64,000 bases of DNA from contig OU612065.1 in NCBI GenBank assembly GCA_914767715.1, positions 13,516,001 through 13,580,000 of the forward strand. Direction: 5' to 3'. The stretch comes from Membranipora membranacea. Lineage: Eukaryota; Bryozoa; Gymnolaemata; Cheilostomatida; Membraniporidae. Within the stretch, counting starts at the first letter, position 1, and every line of letters begins with the position of its first letter. A program made the translations under genes and the position numbers. The notes below the pieces were generated by a model, which did not search any database, was not told the DNA's origin, and saw only the letters and a program-made list of their open reading frames with translations. Positions 35,872 through 48,570 of the stretch are shown here, one piece after another.

Positions 35872-38800
35872 ATGCAAGCTGTATTGGTGGTCTTAGCATT
35901 ATTACTGTGCTGTCATGCTGCTGCTGCCGAAAAGCTGCCAAATATTGTATTTGTATTAGCAGACGATCTAGGTCATGCAGATATCGGATATCACGGAGGA
36001 GCTGGACAAGGAATTAAGACTTCTGTGTTGGATAAACTGGCTCAAGAGGGGATGAGATTAGAAAATTATTATGTTCAGCCGATCTGCACCCCGACACGTG
36101 GGACCCTCATGTCAGGTATGTGTTAACAAACTCGTTCTCTCTCTCTAGTTCACAGTGAAATGTCACTACCAGCGACCTGGGCAAGGTTTGAAAATTAAAC
36201 AATGTGTTATCTTAGAAAGTTTGACTCTTGTTTCAGGGCGTATTCCGATTCACGCGGGATTGCAGCACATGGTTATCACCCCAGCTCAACCATACGGACT
36301 GCCCCTTAACCTCACTACTCTACCACAGCAACTAAAGAAACAAGGCTATTCTACTCATATGGTTGGTAAGTTGTGTCAGATTTGGAGAAAATGAGATTTA
36401 TCTTATGTTTACCGTATAAGTGGTAACTAAGATACACTAGCTATGTGTTATCTTATATGTATGCAGGGCAACATCAGCATCATAACCTTTATAATGTTTG
36501 TCACCCTGTTAGTATATACTCAATTATTTACAGGTAAATGGCATCTGGGCATGTATGAAAAAGCCTACTTACCAACTAGCCGTGGGTTCGACACATATTA
36601 CGGCTATTATCAGGGAGCGGAAGATTACTTCAACCACACTGGTCAGTAGTGATCATAATCATAGCATTGTTGTATTGAGGTTGAAGGAGAGGTTTTGGGA
36701 TTCAGGACTTTGTTTATAGATAAATACTTGTCAGCTTTATTGAGCTGATGCAATTCTAATTTAACATTATTGGCTGTGAACTGGGCTAATATCGCTTACT
36801 TTGCACAAGTGACATGATATTGCATGAAAATGTAATTGAATCTTTTACCAGTTTGTGGAGGAGGAAGAGGTCCTTTTGCCAAGCAGTACTGTGGAGTGGA
36901 TCTACACAACGATACCACTCCTGATTTCAGTAGAACTGGCCAATATTCTACTCATTTATTTGCTAATGAAGCAGTACGGTTGATCAACAAACAGGTTGGT
37001 TGATAGTTGTGATTAATTCTGTCCTAGCCTTTTATTTTAAAATCCCCTTTTCAGAACCGAGACCTTCAAGCTTGGGCTAATTTTGTCCACATGAGTGATT
37101 TTCTCCCCGACTGCTAGTCCGTTACAATGAGACTGCTTAGAGGGAAGGCAATTCCTGTTGATACCATTGATCCATCGGCGTCGATTTTCCACTCGTGTTC
37201 TACTGAATGCAGTAATCTTTCATGCGATGGGACCTGTTAAAATGGTGGGAGGACATTTGCTAGATTGCATTTATTTGTTATTATTTTGAAGTCCACTCAG
37301 GTCTCTTTTCTCACGACCATTTAGTTTTTTCTTCTCCATTTTGATCAAAGAGCGCATGCGGAATTGAAATCTTAGTTTGGCCAATGATGATCAATATGGT
37401 GAGTTAATGAGTCTTAGGCGTCTCAATTTTCTTGGATCTTTTATTGGATCAGATCAGCAATATCATATGGAATCTCCAACACCTTCAAGGGATTCCAGTC
37501 AAAGTGTATTTTGTGTATTTTATTAACATGCCCATTCAGTTATGAAGTTCAGTTGTTGGAGCTTATGAGCTTCCATAGTTACCTATAGACTGTTAATTAA
37601 TGCATTGTAGAAAGATAGCTCGGCGCCCATGTTCATGTACCTACCATTTCAAAATGTCCACGCCCCACAAGAGGCACCTGAAAGTTACATAGATCAATAC
37701 CCTTCAATACAGAACTTACAGCGCAGAACTCTTGCAGGTATAGTTATGGCAGTTACATTGCAATCAAGGTAGACTTTTGAACTCAAAGAGATGCTTTAGT
37801 GACTTTTCGCGTTGCTATTTCATCCTACCAAATTATCATTTTCTAATTTTTCCCTACTTGAATTTTTGATTTTTTGCATTCCCTAACCTCTAAATTTCGT
37901 TTTAGCTCAGATAACGGTATTAGATGAAGCTGTAGGTAATGTCACAAATGCGCTTAAATCGGCTGGAATGTGGAACAACACAGTGTTTATATTCTCTAGT
38001 GATAATGGAGGACCTACTCAGGCTATGCGTAGCGTGGGATGTAATTATCCTCTCAGAGGAATGAAAGCCACATTATGGGAAGGAGGTAAATACTTCAATT
38101 CCTCCCGATTAACAAAAAATAAATCATTAGGTATAGCAACTATTATATGTGATGTTTCGTACTCGCATGGGCACAACTTGTTGATATACTCAAGCTGCAG
38201 GTCGAAAGAGTTGTTACATCACCATTATTTTGAACACTAAATTAATTTTATTGCTTTTTTATTGCTATTTCAGTTTTGCGTTAGTTTTTTTCTCATAATT
38301 ACTATCAGGTACCAAAGTAGCAGGTTTCATCAGCGGCCCTCTGGCTCCAGGAAAGCCTGGCTCAGTGTATAATGGATTAATGCATATATCAGACTGGTAT
38401 CCCACAATCCTCGGCTTGGCTGGCGTTGCAAACCTCCCAGGTGTGACATTGGATGGTTTTAACCAGTGGTCTGCTCTATCAAAATCTGGAGCCAGCCCTA
38501 GAACTGTAGGTGGAAACAAAATATCCATATTCAGATTCATACCATTCTGCCTGCACTTTTAAGACTGGTACACATTGTCCCAGATGTTATCGGGATACCA
38601 TCCCAGATGCTGATCCCAGATGGTCCCAGTCTATGTTCACATTGTAAAACTCATCCCATAGTAGCAATTAGGTTTTTTTCTGGGATAGTGCTTGGATAAT
38701 TATAATACATGTTCACATTGTCTAGGAACGTCCCAGATCATCCCAGTGTTGTATACACAAGTACCCAAATGTTAATTGAGTCTGGGTCGGTCTGGGACAG

Positions 38801-40157
38801 TGTCTATATTTGACTCTTACACACTTTCCAGATACCTGTCCCAGACTCATTTTTATTGCTGGGATTGTGTCATTTCTATGTTCACATTGACTGGGGTGGC
38901 TGTCTGGGAAAATTTGGACCAGCCCTTACTTGCTCGCTTACTTACTATGATCAAAACAAAACAAATATATAGGATTATTTGTTCATTGTTACGTATCATA
39001 CTGAAATCATTTTGATTGTTACACAGGAGATGCTTTACAACATTGACCCTCTGAGCATTAAATATGGATTCAAGAAACAAGGATCACCATTTGACAATCG
39101 CCTTCAAGCTGCTCTGAGAGTCGGAGATATGAAAATACTGACAGGGATTACATTTGGGGATGGATGGTACAAACCAGTCTCTGTTCAAGGTTTGTATGTT
39201 ACCTTCAGAAAACTTTGATTTCATGTGAACTGTTATATTGTGTCATTTACCCGCTGTAGCTGTTATATTAACTTCGTAAGATAAGATGCCATGCGCTTTT
39301 TAACTCTGACCCTATCTTCTATGGCTCATGGTCATATTTTGATCAGTATTTTGCAGATGATGCATATATATATATTACATTTGTAATCGACAATAGCATG
39401 ATCACCAATACAAGATAAAAACGTTCCAAAAAGCGATATATCACGTTAATACGCTCACAAAACTTTGTTGTCATTTGAACTGTTATATTACTGTATCATT
39501 TCGGCGCATGTAGCTATTATATTATCATTCTAAATTATGATGTAATGTAATGCTCTTTTTAACTCTGAACCTATTATCTCTGGCCCTATTTTCCAGACAA
39601 TGTATAAATTATACTTGTTATCAACATGATTTTAGGAGAAGTGCAAAAATCCCAGATGATTGAGAATGAACGCATTGCCACGTATGTATTGGGATTGGAC
39701 AAAAGTATTCTGCAGAACATCTTCTTATTCAACATTACTGCTGACCCTAATGAGAGGCAGGATCTATCACAGGTAATCCACACTGCCGTCTTTTAGTCCT
39801 TATATTTTATTCAAGTGATATTGTTCTTGTGCTTGATCGAGCGTCTCGTGTAGAGCAAAATGCCGTGTTGTTCATTGGTTGGAACAAGTATACGATGGAT
39901 TGTGTTATTCAGGATAATTCTCTAGAATCTTTTGCACAAATTTTTGTCCTTAACCTTTATTCCTGTCAGTTGACTAAGCAGACATTTCATTTTCATTTAC
40001 TGGTTATCAATTATAGGAACAACCTGATATGGTTGACACTATGTTAGAAAAGCTTGCTGTGTATTACAAAGGCATGGTTCCAGCTCTGAACCCTGCGTCA
40101 GATATTAAAGATGCTGACCCTGCAAAGCATGGAGGATCGTGGGAGCCATGGATGTAA
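35872..40157 (+). CDS. Arylsulfatase B-like sulfatase, tandem copy A
   Basis: Ten exons: 35872-36115, 36237-36365, 36534-36641, 36852-36994, 37611-37737, 37906-38085, 38309-38505, 39027-39189, 39636-39772, 40017-40157; 522 aa, close to the roughly 530 aa of human ARSB. A signal peptide ([19 protein letters not shown]) predicts secretory or lysosomal targeting. Residues after it match the sulfatase core: [20 protein letters not shown] (metal-binding Asp pair), then [16 protein letters not shown], in which the Cys of CxPxR would be converted to formylglycine. Further ARSB-like motifs are [74 protein letters not shown] and EMLYNIDP. It should hydrolyse sulfate esters of glycosaminoglycans or similar polysaccharides; the actual substrate is unknown. 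The 24-bp-upstream TTG in the same frame is not the start. Confidence 0.93.
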
Positions 40158-40501
40158 AGGTCAGACATAACCTGAGAATGATCAGCATAATATTTCGTGA
40201 TGCTCTTTGTCATCCTGCATCAAAATACAACACTGTTATAAGTTACTTAATTTTTGATTCGATACAAACAAAATAAAAACTAGATAGCTTTGGTTTTACA
40301 AATATTTCAAGTAGCTACCTCTAACTCTTTGGTTTTATCGACATATCAATATGTATGAAAATTCAGTGATTTAGTTTCTCTTACTTCTTGTTACCTTGAC
40401 CAGCAGGAATACTAAAACTTTTGCCATCTAATAATGTCTCTGGTGATTTAGAAAATCCATAATTATAGTCGACTACGAATTTTTGTACAAGTCAAATTTG
40501 C

Positions 40502-40507
40502 AATAAA
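40502..40507 (+). terminator. Polyadenylation signal of arylsulfatase copy A
   Basis: AATAAA 345 bases after the stop codon, conserved in copy B at 48565-48570. An earlier AATAAA also lies near 40272, so the site used is uncertain. Confidence 0.4.
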
Positions 40508-41506
40508 GATTTTTGCTACTGAATAAATTCTTGTTCAATTATCTGATAACTGATCAACCGATAGGCCTCCCCCAGCTTAAACATTATTTGTCCTGATGCC
40601 GAGTTAATTATAGTTGAACAGGATCAACGACTTTAGATTTGACATTGTTGAGGTGTGAGGGAGTGGATAGGTGACCCTGTTAGCCTCTTCCATAAATATA
40701 TAAACGCCTATTTATATTTATATTTACATGTTTATGGACGTACTAATACATTATCAATGATTGTACATGATTCTTTGGTGATTTTAACGACCATGTAAAT
40801 TCTCTTAGAGTAGCTCAGTAGACCACTGTCAAAGGTTACTCTTACAGTCACGTTGTGTTGTAGCTTATGTGTATATCAATATCACTTTTCTTTCCAACCG
40901 GATACTGTTTTTTTCTCTAATGTTATTCAGAATAATTATTGTGAATGACAATAATCTCAGTGTACCTGTCCTTAGATATAGATTCAAATTAGTAATTGTC
41001 ACATGATGAAAAATAAGTGGACAACTTCTAATCAGTAATATTGATAACATGTGCCTCTCAATAAACCTTCCCTGCTGAAATTTACTGCCAATTTATATTG
41101 GTTTTTTTTCAACAAAAATAAGCTCAGACCCAGGTTTTTAACTCAACCTACAAAGAAAGATATTGATAGCGTCTTTTTGTCCTCACCTTCAGAGATAACT
41201 TAGGGGAAAACATAAAAAAAGCTGTACAAGTCACTATGTTTTATGCAATGTCATACATTGTTATATTATCGAGATCGGGAGTTTGAATTTGATAAATCTT
41301 TCCAATAAAATGAGCTTTTCCCTGACAAAGCTTCCAAGAAAATTTACTGACACTATAATACTGATTTTACAAAGGTGATCTAAGTATCTAAGCGTCTAAG
41401 TGCTCAGACTCCTGCAATGCCAGTTAGTGGCATTACATTATCCGATACAAAATTTCAAATTGTTACTAACTCGCATTGTATCCATTAATAAAACTTTTAT
41501 ACCAAC
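40508..41506. other. 3' flank of arylsulfatase copy A
   Basis: Non-coding sequence repeated closely downstream of copy B (to about 49571). It is therefore part of the duplicated unit. No gene is seen. Confidence 0.7.
41499..41506. repeat. Target-site duplication, left (ATACCAAC)
   Basis: The 8-bp ATACCAAC directly precedes the terminal inverted repeat and recurs directly after the right one at 43531-43538. Confidence 0.85.
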
Positions 41507-43530
41507 CATAGAGTTATTATATACTCTAGAGTGGACAATGTGTACAAAAATAGCAACAGGTTTTGTCCTACTTAATTATTGCGAAATCCATGACACGACG
41601 CAATCTGGTTGTGCATGTCTAGTGCCTGTATCATATAACTTATCATTGAGAATATATGTATTGGGCACGGAAATTTAGATTTTTAGAACGCTTATAGCCA
41701 TTTTTTTGGAAAAACTTTTACGCGACACTATGTGGATCACTTGCAGGTATTTTCACTCGCAGCCAGTGGAAAATTTGTCTATGTTTTCCCATTAAAATAA
41801 GCCAAAATCTCAACCGCAAACACATCATTGTGATGAAACAGAAATGACCGGGCTAGCTTAATTTTTTTCACTGCCACTTGCCAGCCATATTAGCTGTGTC
41901 CCGTCTGTATATGATGTTGATGTTTATATTTACAAATAAGGTTGATTAAAGGTTGATTAAAATCCGATGTCTTATCACTCGCCCATCCCGAGGAATGGGC
42001 GGCGAAATATTATTGCCTTATTGGCGAGGCCGCAATATCTGCGCCAAATTGCTCTCTGTTTGCAGGTTAAAAGATTTTAATTCACTTGTATACTATTATC
42101 ATTATATGTACCTAACGATGAAATATTATTAAGGTCTCTAATTACGCCCTCTGTACTCTTCTCAACAGAAGATTTGAGTTGCAAAGACGAAATATATATG
42201 GTGTTTTCTCCGTAATGTATTGCAACTGATAACTGATTGCCATTTTCATACAATTTTTCCAGACTGAGTGAGGATATTTTAGAAAATGTAATCTTGACAA
42301 GTATGTATCTTGAGTTGTCCTTTCGACGTTTTCTTGCTATTCAGCGACTCAGCAGAAGAGTTTATGGATCGATTGATTTAACCTGATGTGTTGGCTTGAA
42401 TAGTTTTTGCAATACAAAAACGAGTGGCTACCCAGGAGAGGGAATTTAGAGCTATAAATGACATAGCCAAACCAAAACCGAGATCTTTAAGCTGAAAATT
42501 TTAAGCCACGGGTTTCTTGCTCATCTTGTACAATTGGAAGTCATTATACTTCACAGATTAAATGAACTCACGAGTGTGTAAAATTTTAGTTAGAGAGACA
42601 GGACACAGTTTAATTGGCTGGCAGGCAAGTGGCAGGGGCAAAAACCGGCTAGCCAGGTAATTGTGATTATATCGCGATGGTGTGCTTGCAGTTGAGAATT
42701 TGGTGTTTTAAGGGGATACACAAATCTTTTTGTCCCCTGTCTGCCCCCTGAAAGGAATCACTTGCAAGTCATCTATTAGTGTGGCATGAAAAGTTTTACA
42801 AAAATATTGCTAAAAATGCTCTGAAAACGATAAAGGTAAGCAGCAAACTTTTTCACCTCCAATCGCCTTTCCACAGGCTACTTTTATCCCATGTTATCAC
42901 AAATCATCGCCAGTAGCTGGAACTGAACAGATAAAATAAACCGACTGAGTGCGCAACATATTAGTTAGAGAGACAGGACACAGCAAAATACACGGCAAGA
43001 GGCAGAAACCAGCTGGCCCTGTCATTGAGATTTAGGCTCATGTATTCGCGGTTGATAGTTGTCTTATTTTAAAGGGAGAATAAGAAAATGTCAAACTGAC
43101 CGGAAGAGAAAATACCTGCATGTGATGGTGAGGTAAATGGTGTTACATGTGAAAATCTTTGATAAAATGACTATAAGTGCTCGATCCACAAACTTAATTT
43201 GTATGTCCAATTCTAATATTTTTAATGATAAAGTCAATGATTCATGCACTATCCACGCACAACCAGTTTTCGTTGCCTCATGGAATTGAAAGTGAAAATA
43301 CCTGCAAGTGATCTACATGGTGTCCCATGAAAAATTTTCTGAAAAAATGGATATATGCGCTCTAGAAATCTAAATTGTCATGCCCAATACGCTTATTCTC
43401 AATGATAAGTTTTATGATACAGGCACTACCCATGCACAACCAGATTGTGTTGTGTCATGGATTTCGCAATAATTAAGTAGGACGCTTTTAGCACTGCATT
43501 GTCCACTCTAGAGTATATAATAACTCTATG
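41507..43530. mobile_element. Non-autonomous DNA transposon with long TIRs and 8-bp TSD
   Basis: A 2,024-bp element. Its first and last 34 bases are perfect inverted copies (CATAGAGTTATTATATACTC at the outer end). Imperfect inversion extends to about 245 bp (about 41507-41755 and 43285-43530). An 8-bp direct duplication flanks it. Family knowledge: 8-bp duplications are typical of hAT-type and P-type elements. No transposase frame exists inside, so it needs a helper. A short frame in the left TIR (about 41400-41678) is not a gene. Confidence 0.88.
43109..43443. repeat. Subterminal tandem repeat inside the transposon
   Basis: Two related blocks, 43109-43267 and 43294-43443, both run from GAAAATACCTGCA(A/T)GTGAT to GCACAACCAG. 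Related motifs also occur near 41740 and 42765. The second block belongs to the right TIR. Confidence 0.7.
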
Positions 43531-43538
43531 ATACCAAC
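43531..43538. repeat. Target-site duplication, right (ATACCAAC)
   Basis: Direct repeat of 41499-41506 at the right end of the transposon. Confidence 0.85.
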
Positions 43539-43748
43539 CCTTGTTATGGTCAGGTTATATCCTTACTCTGTGTTATGGTTACGGTTGAAAGCTTCGCTAG
43601 GCTAGCGTCAACAACAACACTATGATCAAGGAAAATTAAGCGTATGAATAATAGGGAATTAATAGGTATGGAAGTCAACATATAGGACAAATCTTATTCA
43701 CGTGAGTAATATAACCAAGGACATTACCTTCCTTGATTGATTGCTTTG

Positions 43749-43756
43749 TATATAAG
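43749..43756 (+). promoter_or_regulatory. TATA box of arylsulfatase copy B
   Basis: TATATAAG, 81 bases before the copy B ATG, in the same context as in copy A. Confidence 0.6.
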
Positions 43757-43836
43757 TCAGTTTGTTATACATAGTTTGTAGTAATATGTTGTTTGCAGTT
43801 GTAGATCATTAGTTGAACCATTTTCTCTAGTACAAG

Positions 43837-46800
43837 ATGCAAGCTGTATTGGTGGTGTTGCCACTACTGCTGTGCTGTCATGCTACTGCCAACAAGCTTC
43901 CAAATATTGTATTTGTATTAGCAGATGATCTAGGCCATGCAGATATCGGATATCACGGAGGAGCTGGGCAAGGAATCAGGACTCCTGTGTTGGATAAACT
44001 GGCTCAAGAGGGGATGAGATTAGAAAATTATTATGTTCAGCCGATCTGCACACCGACTCGTGGGACCCTCATGTCAGGTATGCTTATAACAAACTTATAT
44101 TCTCTTAAGTTGATAGCGGAAAACTACGAGAACAAGTTTGTTCCCTCTGTGGTTGCGGAGGGATTTTGCAAACATTTCCAATATCCCTCCGCATCCACAG
44201 AGGGAACAAACTTGTTGTAGAAAGCTACTACCAGCGACCTGGACAAGGTTTTTTAGCCCAAACAATGTATCATCCTTTGACTCTTGTTTCAGGGCGTATT
44301 CCGATTCACACGGGATTGCAGCACATGGTTATCACCCCAGGTAAACCATATGGACTACCCCTTAACCTCACTACTCTTCCACAGCAACTAAAGAAACAAG
44401 GCTATTCTACTCATATGGTCGGTAAGTTGTGTCACATTCGGAGAAAATTGGATTTATCTAGTCAAGGAGTTTGAAACTGTAACTCTGTAACTCCCTGATC
44501 TAATGTTTACCATATATGCGGTACAAAGATAATCTAGATATGTGCTATCTTGTATGTATGTATGCAGTGCTGTATCAGCATTGTCACCATTATTGTTTGT
44601 CACACTGTTGATATACACTCAATTATTTACAGGTAAATGGCATGTGGGCATGTATGAAAAAGCCTACTTACCAACTAGCCGTGGGTTCGACACATATTAC
44701 GGCTATTATCAGGGAGCGGAAGATTACTTCAACCACACTGGTCAGTAGTCATCATAATCATAGCATTGCTGTATTGAGGTTGAAGGAGAGGTTCTTGGCT
44801 TCAGGACTATGTTTATAGATAAAATATACTTGTCAAGGTTTAAAGTCAGCTTTATTAGTCAGATGCGATTCTAATTTAACATTATTGGTTGTGAGATGCG
44901 CAAACTTCGCTTAATATCCACAAGTGACATGATATCGCATGAAATTTTAATGTAATTGAATCTTTTACCAGTTTGTGGAGGAGGAAGAGGTCCTTTTGCC
45001 AAGCAGTACTGTGGATTGGATCTACACAACGATACCACTCCTGATTTCAGTAGAACTGGCCAATTTTCTACTCATTTATTTGCTAATGAAGCAGTACGGC
45101 TGATCAACAAACAGGTTGGTTGATAGTTGTGATTAATTCTGTCCTAGCCTTTTTTAAAGCCCCTTTTGAGAACAGAGGCCTTCAAGTGTTAAAAAAGCTT
45201 AGGCTAATTTAGTTCACATGAGTGACTTTCTCCCCCACAGCAAATGCGTCACAACGAGACTGCATAGAGGGAAGGCAATTCCTGTTGATACCATTGGTCC
45301 ATCAGCAACGATTTTCAACTCGTGTTCTGCTGAATTCTATAATTTTTCGTGCGATGTGACCTGTTAAAATGGTGGAAGGACATTTGATATCTTGCATTTA
45401 TTTGTTATTATTTTGAAGTCCACGGGGGTCTCTTTTCTCACGTCCATTTAGTTTTTGCTTCTCCATTTTGATCAAAGAGCGCATGCAGAATTAGTCATCT
45501 TAGTTTGGCCAATGACGATCAATATGGTGAGGTAATGAGTCTTTGGGGTCTCAATTTTCTTGGATCTTTTATTGGATCAGATCAGCAATATCATATGGAA
45601 TCTCCCACACCTTCAAGGGATTCCAGTCAAAGTGTATTTTGTGTATTTTATTGACATGCCCATTCAGTTATGAAGTTCAGTTGTTGGAGCTTCCATAGTT
45701 ACCTATAGACTGTTAATTAATGCATTGTAGAAAGATAGCTCGGCGCCCATGTTCATGTACCTACCATTTCAAAATGTCCACGCCCCACAAGAGGCACCTG
45801 AAAGTTACATAGATCAATACCCTTCAATACAGAACTTACAGCGCAGAACTCTTGCAGGTATAGTTATGGCAGTTACATTGCAATCAAGGTAGACTTTTGT
45901 ACTCAAAGAGATGCTTTAGTGACTTTTCGCGTTGCTATTTCATCCTACCAAATTATCATTTTCTAATTTTTCCCTACTTGAATTTTTGATTTTTTGCATT
46001 CCCTAACCTCTAAATTTCGTTTTAGCACAGATAACGGTATTAGATGAAGCTGTAGGTAATGTCACAAATGCGCTTAAATCGGCTGGAATGTGGAACAACA
46101 CAGTGTTTATATTCTCTAGTGATAATGGAGGACCTACTCAGGCTATGCGTAGTGTGGGATGTAATTATCCTCTCAGAGGAATGAAAGCCACATTATGGGA
46201 AGGAGGTAAATACTAATTAACAAAAAATAAATTAACTAAATAAATTAACTAATTAACAAAAAATAAATCATCAGGTATAGCAACCATTATATGTGATGTT
46301 TCGTACTCGGATGGGCACAACTTGTTGATATACTCAAGCTGCAGGTCGAAAGAGTTGTTACATCACGATTATTTTGAACACTAAATTAATTTTATTGCTA
46401 TTTTATTGCTATTTCAGTTTTGCGTTATTTTTTTTCTCATAATTACTATCAGGTACCAAAGTAGCAGGTTTCATCAGCGGCCCTCTGGCTCCAGGAAAGC
46501 CTGGCTCAGTGTATAATGGATTAATGCATATATCAGACTGGTATCCCACAATCCTCGGCTTGGCTGGCGTTGCAAACCTCCCAGGTGTGACATTGGATGG
46601 TTTTAACCAGTGGTCTGCTCTATCAAAATCTGGAGCCAGCCCTAGAACTGTAGGTGGAAACAAAATATCCATATTCAGTTTCATACCATTCTGCCTGCAC
46701 TTTTAAGACTGGTACACATTGTCCCAGATGTTATCGGGATACCAGGTTTTTGTCTGGGATAGTGCCTGGATAATTATAATACATGTTCACATTGTCTAGG

Positions 46801-48219
46801 AACGTCCCAGATCATCCCAGTGTTGTATACACAAGTACCCAAATGTTAATTGAGTCTGGGTCGGTCGATCTGACTCTTACACACTTTCCAGATACCTGTC
46901 CCAGACTCATTTTTATTGCTGGGATTGTGTCATTTCTATGCTCACATTGACTGGGGTGGCTGTCTGGGAAAATGTGGACCAGCCCTTACTTGCTCGCTTA
47001 CTTACTATGATCAAAACAAAACAAATATATAGGATTATTTGTTCATTGTGACATATCATACTGAAATCATTTTGATCGTTACACAGGAGATGCTTTACAA
47101 CATTGACCCTCTGAGCATTAAATATGGATTCAAGAAACAAGGATCACCATTTGACAATCGCCTTCAAGCTGCTCTGAGAGTCGGGGATATGAAAATACTG
47201 ACAGGGATTACATTTGGGGATGGATGGTACAAACCAGTCTCTGTTCAAGGTTTGTATGTTACCTTCAGAGAACTTTGATTTCATGTGAACTGTTATATTG
47301 TGTCATTTACCCGCTGTAGCTGTTATATTAACTTCGTAAGATAAGATGCCATGCTCTTTTTAACTCTGACCCTATCTTCTATGGCTCATGGTCATATTTT
47401 GATCAGTATTTTGCAGATGATGCATATATATATATAACATTTGTAATCGACAATAGCATGATCACCAATACAAGATAAAAACGTTCCAAAAAGCGATATA
47501 TCACGTTAATACGCTCACAGAACTTTGTTGTCATTTGAACTGTTATATTACTGTATCTTTTTTTGCGCTTGTAGCTATTATATTATCATTCTAAATTATG
47601 ATGTAATGTAATGCTCTTTTTAACTCTGAACCTATTATCTCTGGCCCATATTTTCCAGACAATGTATAAATTAAACTTGTTATCAACATGATTTTAGGAG
47701 AAGTGCAAAAATCCCAGATGATTGAGAATGAACGCATTGCCACGTATGTATTGGGATTGGACAAAAGTATTCTGCAGAACATCTTCTTATTCAACATTAC
47801 TGCTGACCCTAATGAGAGGCAGGATCTATCACAGGTAATCCACACTGCCGTCTTTTAGTCCTTATATTTTATTCAAGTGATATTGTTCTTGTGCTTGATC
47901 GAGCGTCTCGTGTAGAGCAAAATGCCGTGTTGTTCATTGGTTGGAACAAGTATACGATGGATTGCGTTATTCAGGATAATTCTCTAGAATCTTTTGCACA
48001 AATTTTTGTCCTTAACCTTTATACCTGACAGTTGACTAAGCAGACATTTTATTTTCATTTACTGGTTATCAATTATAGGAACAACCTGATATGGTTGACA
48101 CTATGTTAGAAAAGCTTGCTGTGTATTACAAAGGCATGGTTCCAGCTCTGAACCCTGCGTCAGATATTAAAGATGCTGACCCTGCAAAGCATGGAGGATC
48201 GTGGGAGCCATGGATGTAA
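43837..48219 (+). CDS. Arylsulfatase B-like sulfatase, tandem copy B
   Basis: Ten exons with the same structure as copy A: 43837-44077, 44293-44421, 44633-44740, 44972-45114, 45731-45857, 46026-46205, 46453-46649, 47087-47249, 47698-47834, 48079-48219; 521 aa. Exon 1 is one codon shorter. Signal peptide, [13 protein letters not shown] metal site and [11 protein letters not shown] formylglycine motif are all intact, so the enzyme should be active. Amino-acid differences from copy A fall mostly in exons 1-4 (IRTPVL for IKTSVL, PGKPYG for [14 protein letters not shown] for GKWHLGMY). Exons 5-10 are almost identical at the DNA level, as is intron 5. The role is as for copy A: a secreted or lysosomal sulfate-ester hydrolase of unknown substrate. 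Confidence 0.93.
44132..44215. repeat. Hairpin insertion in intron 1 of arylsulfatase copy B
   Basis: Arms of 33 bases (44132-44164 and about 44183-44215) are reverse complements with one mismatch; the outer end is ACAAGTTTGTTCCCTCTGTG. It has no counterpart in intron 1 of copy A, so it is probably an insertion after the duplication. Confidence 0.8.
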
Positions 48220-48564
48220 AGGTCAGACATAACCTGAGAATGATCAGCATAATATTTCGTGATGCTCTTTGTCATCCTGCATCAAAATACAACACTGTTA
48301 TAAGTTACTTAATTTTTGATTCGATACAAACAAAATAAAAACTAGATAGCTTTGGTTTTACAAATATTTTCAAGTAGCTACCTCTAACTCTTTGGTTTTA
48401 TCGACATATCAATATGTATGAAAATTCAGTAATTTAGTTTCTCTTACTTCTTGTTACCTTGACCAGCAGGAATACTAAAACTTTTGCCATCTAATAATGT
48501 CCCTGGTGATTTAGAAAATCCATAATTATAGTCGACTACGAATTTTTGTACAAGTCAAATTTGC

Positions 48565-48570
48565 AATAAA
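48565..48570 (+). terminator. Polyadenylation signal of arylsulfatase copy B
   Basis: AATAAA at the position equivalent to 40502 in copy A. Confidence 0.4.

Noticed and set aside
38265-38540. 91-codon minus-strand frame, repeated at 46409-46684
   Set aside because: Antisense of sulfatase exon 7 in both copies; the duplication explains why it recurs.
41400-41678. 92-codon plus-strand frame
   Set aside because: Runs from the duplicated flank into the transposon TIR; crosses the insertion point, so it is not a gene.
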